37,962 nucleotides of DNA from a virus: the IMG/VR virus record IMGVR_UViG_3300043419_000594, positions 1 to 37,962 of that record. The stretch is one strand, 5' to 3'. A model generated the notes under the pieces. That model was not told where the DNA came from, searched no databases, and saw only the letters and a list, made by a program, of their open reading frames with translations. Both the position numbers and the translations under genes were made by a program. The stretch's first letter is position 1, and each line of letters starts with the position of its first letter. Of this stretch, positions 37,905 to 37,962 are shown piece after piece.

Positions 37905-37962
37905 TGGGATACATTGAGATTTTTAGAATTGACAACGATGGCGCAGGTTGGATAGACTTAGC
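37904..37962 (+). CDS. Partial early gene at window edge
   Basis: The ATG is in a TAATG overlap with the previous stop, and 19 codons are visible (MGYIEIFRIDNDGAGWIDL). The gene continues beyond the window. Not recognised. Confidence 0.5.
   Translation, partial: MGYIEIFRIDNDGAGWIDL

Noticed and set aside
1-37962. tRNA or rRNA genes
   Set aside because: No cloverleaf with a GTTCRA-type T-loop and acceptor stem was seen in the gaps; a covariance-model search would be decisive.

Overview
The window is a partial genome of a tailed double-stranded DNA phage. It is AT-rich and fully dedicated to phage genes: head assembly, tail and fibre genes, a lysis-type enzyme and a run of very small early genes. 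The B12-dependent ribonucleotide reductase, the many TAATG and ATGA start/stop overlaps, and promoters placed 6-7 bp before start codons (leaderless mRNA, common in Actinobacteria) suggest an uncultivated phage of a low-GC actinobacterium. The host is an inference. No terminase, tape measure, polymerase, integrase or repressor gene was recognised, so the genome continues past both ends.

Region 1 (1-9.2 kb, minus strand): a tightly coupled head operon. Read leftwards it encodes a small conserved protein, portal, a putative 2-oxoglutarate oxygenase-like protein, a fused protease/scaffold, HK97-type major capsid, an acidic accessory protein, head-tail connectors, a tail terminator candidate and a tail tube candidate, ending at a UUCG-capped terminator at the left edge.

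Region 2 (9.2-31.4 kb, minus strand except one gene): appendage and accessory genes. There is a 1246-residue tail protein, adenosylcobalamin-dependent ribonucleotide reductase, a GNAT-like enzyme, a FN3/(FGA)n/Hint protein, Mtd-N and coiled-coil fibres, three BppU-like small proteins, collagen-like proteins and a (TPAV)n fibre. Beside that fibre lie a prolyl-4-hydroxylase-like enzyme and a cupin. Many genes have their own extended -10 promoter (TGN-TATAAT), and in about nine cases it lies 6-7 bp from the ATG. A secreted muramidase-like enzyme is the only plus-strand gene here and has its own promoter.

Region 3 (31.4-34.4 kb): a switch region with a terminator-like hairpin between two copies of an ATGGTATAAT promoter, a holin-like membrane protein, a plus-strand DHH-like protein with an abrupt CpG shift, and a complete cytochrome P450.

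Region 4 (34.4-38 kb): two divergent early arms of tiny genes, many with Cys pairs. They are separated by repeat-rich intergenic cassettes containing paired DnaA boxes, CRP/GlxR-like TGTGA-N6-TCACA palindromes, copies of an ACAAATCGGACATT element, a TGTCAG-N10-TATACT promoter box and twin TTGACT promoters. These look like the replication and transcription control centre of the phage.
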